Below are positions 1 through 7,493 of a stretch of 41,253 nt of DNA, piece after piece. Source of the stretch: an uncultured Clostridia bacterium (lineage in GTDB: Bacteria > Bacillota > Clostridia > Christensenellales > Aristaeellaceae); assembly GCA_946413245.1 (NCBI GenBank), contig CAMKJS010000024.1, positions 1 through 41,253 on the forward strand, given 5' to 3'. The position numbers and the translations under genes are program-made. The notes beneath the pieces are model-generated. The model saw nothing but the letters and a program-made list of their open reading frames with translations, ran no database searches and was not told the origin of the DNA. Position 1 is the stretch's first letter; each line of letters opens with the position of its first letter.

Positions 1-1144
1 ACTCTTCGGTCACATAGTTGCCGGCCTTGTTGATCCACTTCCGCGGAACGACCTTCTCGTCGTTGGCGATGCGGTGCACGTCGTACACACCGGTCGCGCT
101 CTGATAAGGATCGTCGGAAACGCGCTCGATCACGACCATGACGCCGGAGGAACCTTCGTCCGCGGCCTTGATGCAGGCGCCGCCGACGTTGAAGGCTTCG
201 TCCACGTCGATCTTGCTGGCCAGGTGAGCGGCAGACCGCTGCAGGGTGGACAGCTCGACAGCGCGGGTCTTGCAGCCAATTTCCTTCTTGACCACGTTGG
301 ACAGGAAGGCGGCGGTACCGGTCATCTGGATATGGCCAAAGGCGTCCGTCGTCGCGGAATCAGTGGCGTATTCACACACGTACTTGCCTTCTTCGGTCTT
401 GATGCCTTCGGAAACGACGGCCACGACCACGTCCTTCTTTTCCAGCAGTTTCCGGACACTCTCCACGAATCCTTCGATGCTGAAGGGAACTTCAGGCAGA
501 TAAATCAGGTCGGGTCCGTCGCAGTCCTCGCTGCGGGACAGCGCGGCGGCACCGGTCAGCCATCCGGCGTTCCGGCCCATGATCTCGACGATGTTCACGT
601 TCTTCTTCTTGTAGGAGAAGCCCATCGCGTCGCAGATGATTTCCTTGACGGAGGTGGCGATGTACTTGGCCGCGCTGCCGAAGCCGGGGGTGTGGTCCGT
701 GATCGCCAGGTCGTTATCGATGGTCTTCGGGCAGCCGACGAAGCGCTGCTTGGCGCCGGTCAGCAGAGAATAGTCGGACAGCTTCCGGATGGTATCCATG
801 GAGTCGTTGCCGCCGATGTAGATGAACACTTCGATGTCCAGCTTGTTCAGCAGCTCGAAAATCCGCTCGTAAACCGCCTTGTCCTCATGAATCTCGGGCA
901 GCTTGTAACGACAGGTGCCCAGGAAAGCGGAGGGCGTTCTCTTCAGCAGTTCCAGATCCAGTTCGTTCCGGATGTGCTCGGACAGATCCACATACTGCTC
1001 ATCCATGAAACCCTGGATGCCGTAACGCATCCCGTACACCTTGCTGAAGCCACGCTCCATCGCCGTCTTGAACACGCCGGCGAGGCTGGAGTTGATTACC
1101 GCGGTAGGACCGCCGGACTGACCGACCAGAACATTTCCTTTCAT
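1..1144 (-). CDS. pfp: Pyrophosphate-type 6-phosphofructokinase, 3' end cut by window edge
   Basis: Phosphorylates fructose 6-phosphate to fructose 1,6-bisphosphate in glycolysis, in the cytosol. It starts with MKGNVLVGQSGGPTAVINSS, and 381 codons are visible; the last one or two dozen residues lie beyond base 1. Visible motifs are the phosphoryl-donor site GGND at residues 111-114 and the substrate loop PKTIDND. In ATP-dependent enzymes these are GGDGS and GTIDND. Asp in place of the second glycine and Lys before TIDND are the known marks of the PPi-dependent type, so pyrophosphate is the likely donor and the reaction is then reversible. The start is supported by an AAGGGG ribosome binding site about nine bases upstream. 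It follows purA in the same direction, with a hairpin between them. I am sure of the family and fairly sure of PPi dependence. Confidence 0.9.
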   Translation of the reverse strand, partial: MKGNVLVGQSGGPTAVINSSLAGVFKTAMERGFSKVYGMRYGIQGFMDEQYVDLSEHIRNELDLELLKRTPSAFLGTCRYKLPEIHEDKAVYERIFELLNKLDIEVFIYIGGNDSMDTIRKLSDYSLLTGAKQRFVGCPKTIDNDLAITDHTPGFGSAAKYIATSVKEIICDAMGFSYKKKNVNIVEIMGRNAGWLTGAAALSRSEDCDGPDLIYLPEVPFSIEGFVESVRKLLEKKDVVVAVVSEGIKTEEGKYVCEYATDSATTDAFGHIQMTGTAAFLSNVVKKEIGCKTRAVELSTLQRSAAHLASKIDVDEAFNVGGACIKAADEGSSGVMVVIERVSDDPYQSATGVYDVHRIANDEKVVPRKWINKAGNYVTEE

Positions 1145-1285
1145 TTTTCGTACCCCTTTTAAAATATTGATCACTCCACGTACGGCTGCCCGCTGAAACC
1201 CGGTCCGGCTGTCCATGAAAGTTAATCCTGATTAAGCAGATAACGCGCCTGGTTCCCAGGTTCTCTATCGATGCGAAGAATACCG

Positions 1286-1312
1286 GATTGATTTGCTTTC
1301 GGCAAATCAATC
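1286..1312 (-). terminator. Hairpin after purA
   Basis: A perfect 11-base inverted repeat (GATTGATTTGC / GCAAATCAATC, five-base loop) begins 15 bases after the purA stop. It lacks a good run of T on the minus-strand side, so it may be a weak terminator or an RNA 3'-end stabiliser rather than a full intrinsic terminator. A second small hairpin (CCTGG-TTC-CCAGG) lies at 1248-1260. The rest of 1145-1285 shows no clear promoter for the phosphofructokinase gene. Confidence 0.45.
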
Positions 1313-1327
1313 ACCGGATGAAGCGGC

Positions 1328-2599
1328 TTATCCGCGGCGGATGATGCTGTGCCGTTCCGGACCGACGGAAATCCACTTGATGACCACGCCGATGGCGTCT
1401 TCGATGCGCTTCACGTAATCCTGGGCTTCCTTCGGGAGGTCCCACCAGGTGCGGATGCCGCTGATATCGCTCTGCCAGCCGGGCATCTTTTCGATCACGG
1501 GCTCGCACTTGTCCAGCACGGACGGGAAAGGCATCTTGTCCGTCTCCACGCCGTCCAGGCGGTACCGGACGCACAGCGGAATCTCGTCCATCTTGCTCAG
1601 AACGTCCAGCTTCGTCAGAGCGATTTCCGTCGCAGCCTGAATCTGAACGCCGTACCGGGTCGCCACCAGGTCGATCGGGCCCACGCGATGGGTCCTGTGT
1701 CCGAACTCGCCGCCGATCTGACGGAGCCGGTCCGCTTCCGCGCCGAACATTTCACAGACGAAGGGGCCTGTGCCGACGCAGCTGGAATAGGATTTCACGA
1801 CGCCGATGATCCGGTCGATCTCCACGCCGGGCATACCGGAGCCGATAGGCGCGTAGGACGCCAGCACGTTGGAGGACGTCGTATACGGATAAATGCCGAA
1901 GTCCAGATCCCGCAGGGCGCCCAGCTGTCCTTCGAACAGGATCTGCTTATGGCAGTGCAGCTCTTCCATCAGGAACTCGCTGGTGTCCTGAATATAGGGC
2001 ATCAGGGGCTTGCAATACTTGTCCAGCCAGGCGTCGATCTCTTCCTCGGTCACCGGTTTCTCGTCATACACGCCGGTCAGAACCAGGTTTTTCCACTCCC
2101 GCAGGTCGTTCAGATGGTGATGCAGCACTTCCGGATAGAACAGCTCGCCGGCCAGCACCGTCTTTTTCTGATACTTATCGGAGTAGAAAGGCGCAATTCC
2201 CTTCTTGGTGGAACCGAACTGCTTTTCCTTCAGGCGGGATTCCTCCAGCGCGTCCATTTTCCGGTGCCAGGGCAGGAGCAGGGACGCCCGGTTGCTGATT
2301 TTCACGTTGTCCGGCGTCACTTCGACGCCCTTGGCCTGCAGAATCTGAATTTCCTCCAGCAGGTGTTCCGGATCCAGCGCGACGCCGTTCCCGAGCACGT
2401 TCACCACGTTCTTCCTGAAAACGCCGGACGGAAGCAGGTGAAGCATGAACTCACCGTACTGATTGACAATGGTATGACCGGCGTTGCCGCCGCCCTGGTA
2501 ACGGACAACGATGTCGAAGTTCTCCGTCAGCAGGTCCACCATTCTGCCTTTTCCTTCGTCTCCCCAGTTAATTCCAACAATCGCGGTACAAGCGTCCAT
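1328..2599 (-). CDS. purA: Adenylosuccinate synthetase
   Basis: Joins IMP and aspartate using GTP to make adenylosuccinate, the first committed step to AMP. The 423-residue product is of usual length. It has the N-terminal GTP-binding signature GINWGDEGKGRMVDLL, the QGGGNAGHTIV loop, and the conserved VGTGPFVCE region near residue 280. I chose ATG at 2599 rather than an in-frame upstream ATG at 2650 because GGAAAGGTGG lies eight bases before it, and because the extra 17 residues do not fit the family. Its own consensus promoter lies about 95 bases upstream, giving a leader of some 88 bases in which I recognise no riboswitch. Transcription continues towards the phosphofructokinase gene past a hairpin. 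Confidence 0.97.
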   Translation of the reverse strand: MDACTAIVGINWGDEGKGRMVDLLTENFDIVVRYQGGGNAGHTIVNQYGEFMLHLLPSGVFRKNVVNVLGNGVALDPEHLLEEIQILQAKGVEVTPDNVKISNRASLLLPWHRKMDALEESRLKEKQFGSTKKGIAPFYSDKYQKKTVLAGELFYPEVLHHHLNDLREWKNLVLTGVYDEKPVTEEEIDAWLDKYCKPLMPYIQDTSEFLMEELHCHKQILFEGQLGALRDLDFGIYPYTTSSNVLASYAPIGSGMPGVEIDRIIGVVKSYSSCVGTGPFVCEMFGAEADRLRQIGGEFGHRTHRVGPIDLVATRYGVQIQAATEIALTKLDVLSKMDEIPLCVRYRLDGVETDKMPFPSVLDKCEPVIEKMPGWQSDISGIRTWWDLPKEAQDYVKRIEDAIGVVIKWISVGPERHSIIRRG

Positions 2600-2693
2600 T
2601 CTCAGATCCACCTTTCCGGGCAATTTCTCAAAAAAGAACGTCAGCGTCACTCAGCGGAAACAGCCAAAAGAACACCAGGCCATAACCTGTATA

Positions 2694-2722
2694 ATTATAT
2701 CGCCGCCCCATGCCTTTGTCAA
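2694..2722 (-). promoter_or_regulatory. Consensus SigA promoter of purA, with an upstream dyad
   Basis: On the minus strand TTGACA (2717-2722) and TATAAT (2694-2699) are separated by exactly 17 bases, a perfect match to the vegetative consensus. A 17-base dyad with arms CGGAATCC and GGATTCCG (2726-2742) lies three bases upstream of the -35 and could be an operator. No regulator can be named for it. Confidence 0.9.
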
Positions 2723-2787
2723 CATCGGAATCCGGGATTCCGCAAGCATCCGGGCCGGTTTCAGCACCTTTTCCTGAAATCAGAAAA

Positions 2788-2814
2788 GCATCCGGCTTTC
2801 TTTGGGCCGGACGC
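2788..2814 (-). terminator. Intrinsic terminator of the Gfo/Idh/MocA operon
   Basis: Read on the minus strand, GCGTCCGGC and GCCGGATGC form a nine-pair stem (one G-U) followed directly by TTTTC. It lies about 50 bases past the stop of the last oxidoreductase gene and upstream of the purA promoter, so it separates the two transcription units. Confidence 0.8.
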
Positions 2815-2862
2815 CTCTGTGATGTCGGATTTTATGCTGCAGTCCGTCGGACCGTTTGTACG

Positions 2863-4032
2863 TCAATATCCGGATCCGGTACTGCTGTGGTCCGTCTCAT
2901 AGGTCTGATCTGTCGTATCCTTCCCGGCGGAGCCATCGATTTTCTGCTGCAGCAGCGCGTCGAAAGCCTCCTCATCCAGGGGAATCCGGACGGTTTCACC
3001 GGTCCAGCCGGACAAATGAATCGCGTTGGACAGGGTCAGCGCGTTCAGGCCGTCCGACGCGGAGGCAACCAGCGGTTCTCCCCGCAGGATATGGGCCGCG
3101 AACGCCTTCATCACGCCGATGTGCTGCTCGTTCTTCCCGTCCGTTTCCGGCTCGCTTTCCAGCGGCGTGGTCTGATACCAGGGATTCAGGCTTTCAAAGC
3201 ATACCTTCCGCTCGTTTTCCGGCAGGAGCCAGCTGTGTACCTGCCCGTTCTCGCACACGAGCTTGCCCTGCTCGCAGTCGATCTCCAGCCGGTTCGTGCC
3301 CGGCAGATCCCCCGTGGAGGTGACGAACACGCCGGTGGCGCCGCCGGGGAATTCTAGATAGGCGGTCACGTCGTCCTCCACCTCGATATGGTGCCATTTC
3401 CCTTCATGGCAGAAGGCCCGGACCGCATCCGGCATTCCGCACAGCCAGATCAGCAGGTCCAGCTGATGGGGGCACTGGTTCAGCAGCACGCCGCCGCCCT
3501 CCCCTTTCCAGGTGGCCCTCCAGGAACCGGAATCGTAATACCGCTGGGTGCGATACCAGTCCGTCACGATCCAGCTCATCCGCTTCATCTTCCCGTATTT
3601 TCCGGAATCCAGTTCCCGCCGGATAGCGCGGTAAACGCAGTTAGTGCGCTGGTTGAACATCAGGGCAAGGGTTTTCCCGCTTTCCTCCGCGGCCTGCAGC
3701 ATGCCGCGGGCCTGCCCCACGGTTACGGCGATGGGCTTCTCGCACAGCACGTGCAGCCCGCTCCGCAGAGCCCGGACCGCGAGGGGCGCATGCCCGAAGT
3801 GCGGTACGGCGATCAGGACCGCCTCGCAGGTTCCGGAATCGATCAGCTCGTCTCCGGATTTATAGATCGTGGTTTCCGTGGGCAGATTCTTCTTCGCCCA
3901 GCTTCTGCGTTCTTCCCGCAGATCCGCAACCGCGGTCAGCGCCATCTCCGGAACCGCGCCGGACAGCAGATTCCGACAGTGCTCGGAGCCCATGTTTCCG
4001 ATCCCGATAACGCCCAAACGTATCTGTTTCAT
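2863..4032 (-). CDS. Gfo/Idh/MocA family oxidoreductase (third gene of operon)
   Basis: A cytosolic NAD(P)-dependent sugar or sugar-derivative dehydrogenase; the substrate cannot be read from the sequence. The 389-residue product opens with the Rossmann motif GVIGIGNMGSEH and has the family EKP motif (VLCEKPIAVT, near residue 100), whose lysine is catalytic. The C-terminal alpha/beta domain includes GGVLLNQCPHQLDLLIWL, the usual GG-x(n)-H-x3-D active-site helix. ATG at 4032 is preferred, with AGAGG six bases upstream; a longer GTG start at 4059 would overlap the preceding gene more. It is the last gene of a three-gene operon and is followed by an intrinsic terminator. The family is certain and the reaction is open. 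Confidence 0.9.
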   Translation of the reverse strand: MKQIRLGVIGIGNMGSEHCRNLLSGAVPEMALTAVADLREERRSWAKKNLPTETTIYKSGDELIDSGTCEAVLIAVPHFGHAPLAVRALRSGLHVLCEKPIAVTVGQARGMLQAAEESGKTLALMFNQRTNCVYRAIRRELDSGKYGKMKRMSWIVTDWYRTQRYYDSGSWRATWKGEGGGVLLNQCPHQLDLLIWLCGMPDAVRAFCHEGKWHHIEVEDDVTAYLEFPGGATGVFVTSTGDLPGTNRLEIDCEQGKLVCENGQVHSWLLPENERKVCFESLNPWYQTTPLESEPETDGKNEQHIGVMKAFAAHILRGEPLVASASDGLNALTLSNAIHLSGWTGETVRIPLDEEAFDALLQQKIDGSAGKDTTDQTYETDHSSTGSGY

Positions 4033-4048
4033 ATTGGCCTCTGCTTGC

Positions 4049-5125
4049 TTATTTGACACGAACCGCCTTTTCCTGCGCGATCAGGCAAAGTTCCGCGGCC
4101 TTGAACGCGTGTTCCTGCGTCATCGCGTTTTCCGTGCGGTTCAGGCAGTCCAGAATCAGCTGCCCGAAGAATGGATAGCCGGTAGCGTTCACCGCGTTCA
4201 GATATTTCTCCCCGCTGCCGTTGACCAGATACACGTGTCCGCCACCCGGCTGCTCGGATGCCAGATTTACGTATTTCCGGACTTCGATGAACCCTTCCGC
4301 GCCCTGGATAAACACACGGCCGTCTCCCCAGGTGCGAAGCCCGTCCGGCGTGAACCAGTCCACGCGGAAATAGTTGGAGGTTCCGTTTTTCCCGCGCAGC
4401 ATACAGTCCCCGTAATCTTCCAGCTCCGGATATTCCGGATGGGCGTAGTTCGCGATCCGGCTGGAGACGACTTCCGCGTCCTCCTCCCCGCTGTAGTGGA
4501 GATACTGCTCGATCTGATGACTGCCGATGTCGCAGAGAATTCCGCCGTATTTCTCCCGCTCGAAGAACCAGGCCGGCCTTCCCGGCGCGCCCAGGCGGTG
4601 CGGACCGAAGCCGGTGACCGCGATCACCCTGCCGATCTCTCCCTGATCAACCAGGTATCCCGCCAGAATCGCGCCTTCGTCATGGAGCCTCTCCGCATAG
4701 TATACCATATATTTCTTTCCCGTGCGGGCCGCGGTTTCCCGGGCGGAGGCCAGCTGCCCCAGCGTGGTGAAGGGAGCCTTGTCGGTGAAATAATCTTTCC
4801 CCGCCTCCATGGCCTTCAGCCCCAGGGCGCAACGCTCACTGGTCACAGCCGCGCCGGCGATCAGATGCGTTTCAGAATCCTCCAGCGCTTCTTCCTCGCT
4901 GTTGGCGGCCCTCGCCTGGGGGAAAGCCTTCAGGAACGCGGCCACTTTCCTTTTGTCCGGGTCGTAGACGTATTTCAGCGTGCCGCCGGCTTCGGTCAGC
5001 CCGTTGCACATACCGTAGATATGCCCGTGATCCAGGCGGACGGCGGAAAAGACGAATTCCCGGTCCTTCACCACCGGCTGCGGTTTTCCCTTCGGCGCAT
5101 AGTTCATTCCGTCGGACACGTTCAT
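4049..5125 (-). CDS. Gfo/Idh/MocA-like protein with atypical nucleotide and catalytic motifs
   Basis: Middle gene of the oxidoreductase operon, 358 residues. It overlaps the upstream gene by ATGA, which implies translational coupling. The fold is recognisable from GGILCDIGSHQIEQYLHYSG (the GG-x-H helix) and the AGKDYFTDKAPF segment. Two features depart from the family norm. The glycine-rich Rossmann loop is replaced by a segment reading VRLDHGHIYGM, and the catalytic EKP is DKAP. The lysine is kept, so it may still be active with altered cofactor binding, or may act as a partner of its neighbours. A distinct subfamily is more likely than decay, because the frame is intact and the protein is full length. 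Confidence 0.85.
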   Translation of the reverse strand: MNVSDGMNYAPKGKPQPVVKDREFVFSAVRLDHGHIYGMCNGLTEAGGTLKYVYDPDKRKVAAFLKAFPQARAANSEEEALEDSETHLIAGAAVTSERCALGLKAMEAGKDYFTDKAPFTTLGQLASARETAARTGKKYMVYYAERLHDEGAILAGYLVDQGEIGRVIAVTGFGPHRLGAPGRPAWFFEREKYGGILCDIGSHQIEQYLHYSGEEDAEVVSSRIANYAHPEYPELEDYGDCMLRGKNGTSNYFRVDWFTPDGLRTWGDGRVFIQGAEGFIEVRKYVNLASEQPGGGHVYLVNGSGEKYLNAVNATGYPFFGQLILDCLNRTENAMTQEHAFKAAELCLIAQEKAVRVK

Positions 5126-6291
5126 TTTCCTTTCCCTCCCTGCTTAAAATCCGCCCCGAACGTCAGATCGCCGGACAGCTCCATCACGGAAGCGGTTTTC
5201 TCATAAAAATGGGGTACGTTCGCCCGGATCCCTTCCACGGTGTAAAACGGATCGTCCTTCGCCAGCGGCAGCACTGCGGTCTGTCTCTCCGCCCCGGCTT
5301 TATAGATCGCCGTGATCAGCTCAATGGTCCTGCGGCCGTCCTCGCCGGTAATCGCCACGTCTCCGCCCGTTTCAATGGCCGTGAGCACGTTCTCCAGCTG
5401 GCCTTCATGCATCTCATAGGGAACCGGCGGAAGGGAGGCGATCAGGTCGTCCGCCTGCTTCTGAAAAGCCGGATCCGGCTCCTTCAGCGGAAAACCGTTA
5501 GGCTGGGGCTGCGAGGCAAACACGCTGTAGGGTGCGGCAAGCTTCGCCTTTTCACACTGAAAGATCAGTTCCTGATCCTCTCCGTGATGCACCACGGAGG
5601 CCGTCACCGTCGCCAGGGCGCCGGGATATTCCATCACGGAGACGGAAAGATCTTCCACCTCTGCGTTGTCGTGGGCGGTATTGGCCAGCACAGCGGTTAT
5701 CCGCTTCGGTGTGCCCATCATCCAGCCAAGCATGTCGATATGATGCACGGCGTGATTCAGCGTGCATCCGCCGCCTTCCTTCTCCCAGGTTCCCCGCCAC
5801 CAGAGATCATAGTAGCAGTGTGCCCGGAACCAGAAGGAATTGATCTGCGCGTGCCGGACCGGGCCCGCGATCCCGCTGTCCAGCAGCGCTTTCAGGTTCC
5901 GGATCGGCTCCCGGAAGCGGTTCTGCGCGATAATGGAAAGCTTCTTTCCGCTCCCGTCCCTGGCCTTCAGCATGGCGTCGCATTCCTCCAGCGACGCCGC
6001 CATCGGTTTTTCACATACCACGTTCTTGCCGCTTCGCAGCGCGTTGATGCTGATTTCGGCGTGAACAAACGGCGGTGTGCAGACGTCCACCAGATCAACG
6101 TCCATCCCCAGAACGTCATGGTGGTCCAGGAACACTTCCGCGTCCAGCCCGTACTGTGCCCTGACCCGCTCCGCCTTTCCCGGAATGATATCCACCAGCG
6201 CAACTATTTTGCACCGGTCCGGAAACCGAAGATATGCATTGATGTGCGCATGGGAGATTCCGCCAGTTCCGACAATCGCAACGCGAATCAT
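5122..6291 (-). CDS. Gfo/Idh/MocA family oxidoreductase (first gene of operon)
   Basis: A 389-residue NAD(P)-dependent dehydrogenase of the Gfo/Idh/MocA family, cytosolic. The N-terminus VAIVGTGGISHAHINAYL carries the Rossmann loop, and NVVCEKPMAASLEE carries the catalytic lysine. GGCTLNHAVHHIDMLGWMMG is the substrate-site helix with paired histidines. It is the promoter-proximal gene of the operon, divergent from the AraC regulator. Three different members of one family made together suggest a multi-step oxidation and reduction of a sugar, for example through 3-keto intermediates. That pathway idea is inference. The upstream region holds a TATACT -10 and a repeated operator matching the one before the ABC transporter operon. 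Confidence 0.92.
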   Translation of the reverse strand: MIRVAIVGTGGISHAHINAYLRFPDRCKIVALVDIIPGKAERVRAQYGLDAEVFLDHHDVLGMDVDLVDVCTPPFVHAEISINALRSGKNVVCEKPMAASLEECDAMLKARDGSGKKLSIIAQNRFREPIRNLKALLDSGIAGPVRHAQINSFWFRAHCYYDLWWRGTWEKEGGGCTLNHAVHHIDMLGWMMGTPKRITAVLANTAHDNAEVEDLSVSVMEYPGALATVTASVVHHGEDQELIFQCEKAKLAAPYSVFASQPQPNGFPLKEPDPAFQKQADDLIASLPPVPYEMHEGQLENVLTAIETGGDVAITGEDGRRTIELITAIYKAGAERQTAVLPLAKDDPFYTVEGIRANVPHFYEKTASVMELSGDLTFGADFKQGGKGK

Positions 6292-6373
6292 ATAAGTATC
6301 CCTCTCCCTGTTCTTTTCTGCCGGATTCCCTTTTGTTCCGCATTGTTTTTCCAGCTGTCCGTACTTTTTCTTC

Positions 6374-6436
6374 AGTATACTTGCAGGCCCTTGACAATGC
6401 TATATAAATCATGTTTCAATGTATGCAAATCCTGCA
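6374..6436 (-). promoter_or_regulatory. Promoter of the oxidoreductase operon with putative AraC operator
   Basis: On the minus strand a good -10 TATACT (6374-6379) has no recognisable -35, as expected for an activator-dependent promoter. Upstream lie two half-sites 21 bases apart: TGCAGGATTTGCAT (6423-6436) and AACATGATTTATAT (6402-6415). The 35-base unit matches the unit before the ABC operon at 22 of 35 positions and sits at almost the same distance from the -10. On the plus strand TTGACA (6391-6396) could be the -35 of the araC-type gene, but its -10 is poor. The operator overlaps that gene's leader, so autoregulation is possible. Confidence 0.6.
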
Positions 6437-6461
6437 CAATACGAAACAGGAGGAACAAGGC

Positions 6462-7388
6462 ATGGCTTCCGTTCAGACAGATCTCACGCAGGCGCCCTTT
6501 CTCCCCATGGGGCAGCAGGGCCATCAGGGGTACGAAGCGCATTATCAGGTCAGCGAAACCTTTGAGGTTACGCAGTTCCACTGCCATGACTATTTTGAGT
6601 TTTATATTCATATCCGCGGCGGCGAATATATGGGCGTCGATAATCAGCTGTTTCTGCTGAAGCCGAACCAGATCTTTATTCTGCCGCCCTTCTGTATGCA
6701 CGGCCTGTCCTGCACCCATGAAATGCACAACTACGAAAGGGCTTATCTGAATCTTTCTCCGGAAGTCATCCGTGTGCTGGGATGCGGCCAGATTGACCTG
6801 GATCAGTTTTTCCGTTCCCAGTCAGCCGGTGAAGTCTGCACCTATCAGCTTTCGGAGCAGGACGCGGCGCAGTTTGTTGCCTGGATCCGCAAAATCCGGG
6901 AGAACCAGGAAAACGAGTCGTTTGAAAACGACGCCTATCACCGGTTTCAGAATTATTCTCTCATGATGAACACGATGACGCTGCTTTGCCGCACCATGCG
7001 GCGGAACACGCCCGTCGAAGGCGAAGCCTTCGGCAGCGACATCATTCAGGAGATCCTGTCCTATATCAACAATCACTATACCCAGCCGATCCGCATTGAA
7101 AATCTGGCCCGTTCCTTCGGCGTCAGCGTTTCCTATCTCTCCCACGAGTTCGTCCGTTTCACGAACCGCAGCGTCTACGACTACGTCCTCTACCGGCGGG
7201 TCATGCTGGCCCGCCAGCAGATGCTGGGCTCCGCCTCCCTGAACGATATCGCCTATCAGTGCGGCTTCAACGATTATTCGAATTTCCTTCGTTCCTTCAG
7301 CAAGATCGTCGGGATGTCCCCCAGCCAGTACCGGAAGCAGCTCCGGCAGTACCGGAAGAAGGAAATTGATTCGAGTATGAAATTGTAA
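6462..7388 (+). CDS. AraC family transcriptional regulator
   Basis: A cytosolic DNA-binding regulator of 308 residues. The N-terminal half is a cupin-type sensor (FHCHDYFEFYIHIRGG, then LKPNQIFILPP), which in this family binds a sugar. From about residue 190 comes the double helix-turn-helix domain: IRIENLARSFGVSVSYLSHEF, then LNDIAYQCGFNDYSNFLRSF, ending in the MSPSQYRK signature. The start at 6462 is set by CAGGAGGAA seven bases upstream; a longer ATG at 6411 has no ribosome binding site. It is transcribed divergently from the oxidoreductase operon, with the ABC transporter operon beyond its 3' end. Shared direct repeats upstream of both operons make it their likely activator. The inducer is unknown. 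Confidence 0.93.
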   Translation: MASVQTDLTQAPFLPMGQQGHQGYEAHYQVSETFEVTQFHCHDYFEFYIHIRGGEYMGVDNQLFLLKPNQIFILPPFCMHGLSCTHEMHNYERAYLNLSPEVIRVLGCGQIDLDQFFRSQSAGEVCTYQLSEQDAAQFVAWIRKIRENQENESFENDAYHRFQNYSLMMNTMTLLCRTMRRNTPVEGEAFGSDIIQEILSYINNHYTQPIRIENLARSFGVSVSYLSHEFVRFTNRSVYDYVLYRRVMLARQQMLGSASLNDIAYQCGFNDYSNFLRSFSKIVGMSPSQYRKQLRQYRKKEIDSSMKL

Positions 7389-7405
7389 CAAACCGCTCTC
7401 ATTAC

Positions 7406-7462
7406 AAAAGGACGATCCTTCTGAGTTTCAGTGGAACTGAGTACAGAAGGACCGTCCCTTTT
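7406..7462. terminator. Bidirectional terminator between araC-type gene and SBP gene
   Basis: A long inverted repeat begins AAAAGGACGATCCTTCTG and returns as CAGAAGGACCGTCCCTTTT, with A and T runs on the outer sides. It lies between the convergent stops of the regulator (7388) and the solute-binding protein (7494) and can serve both strands. Confidence 0.85.
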
Positions 7463-7493
7463 CAGTTTGAATTACAGGTTACTGTCCGGAACC

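Noticed and set aside
74-1162. Long open frame on the plus strand opposite the phosphofructokinase gene
   Set aside because: It is the mirror of a recognisable GC-rich gene; its translation has no family features. The same holds for the long frames opposite purA, dxs, recN, the M16C peptidase and rpoD.
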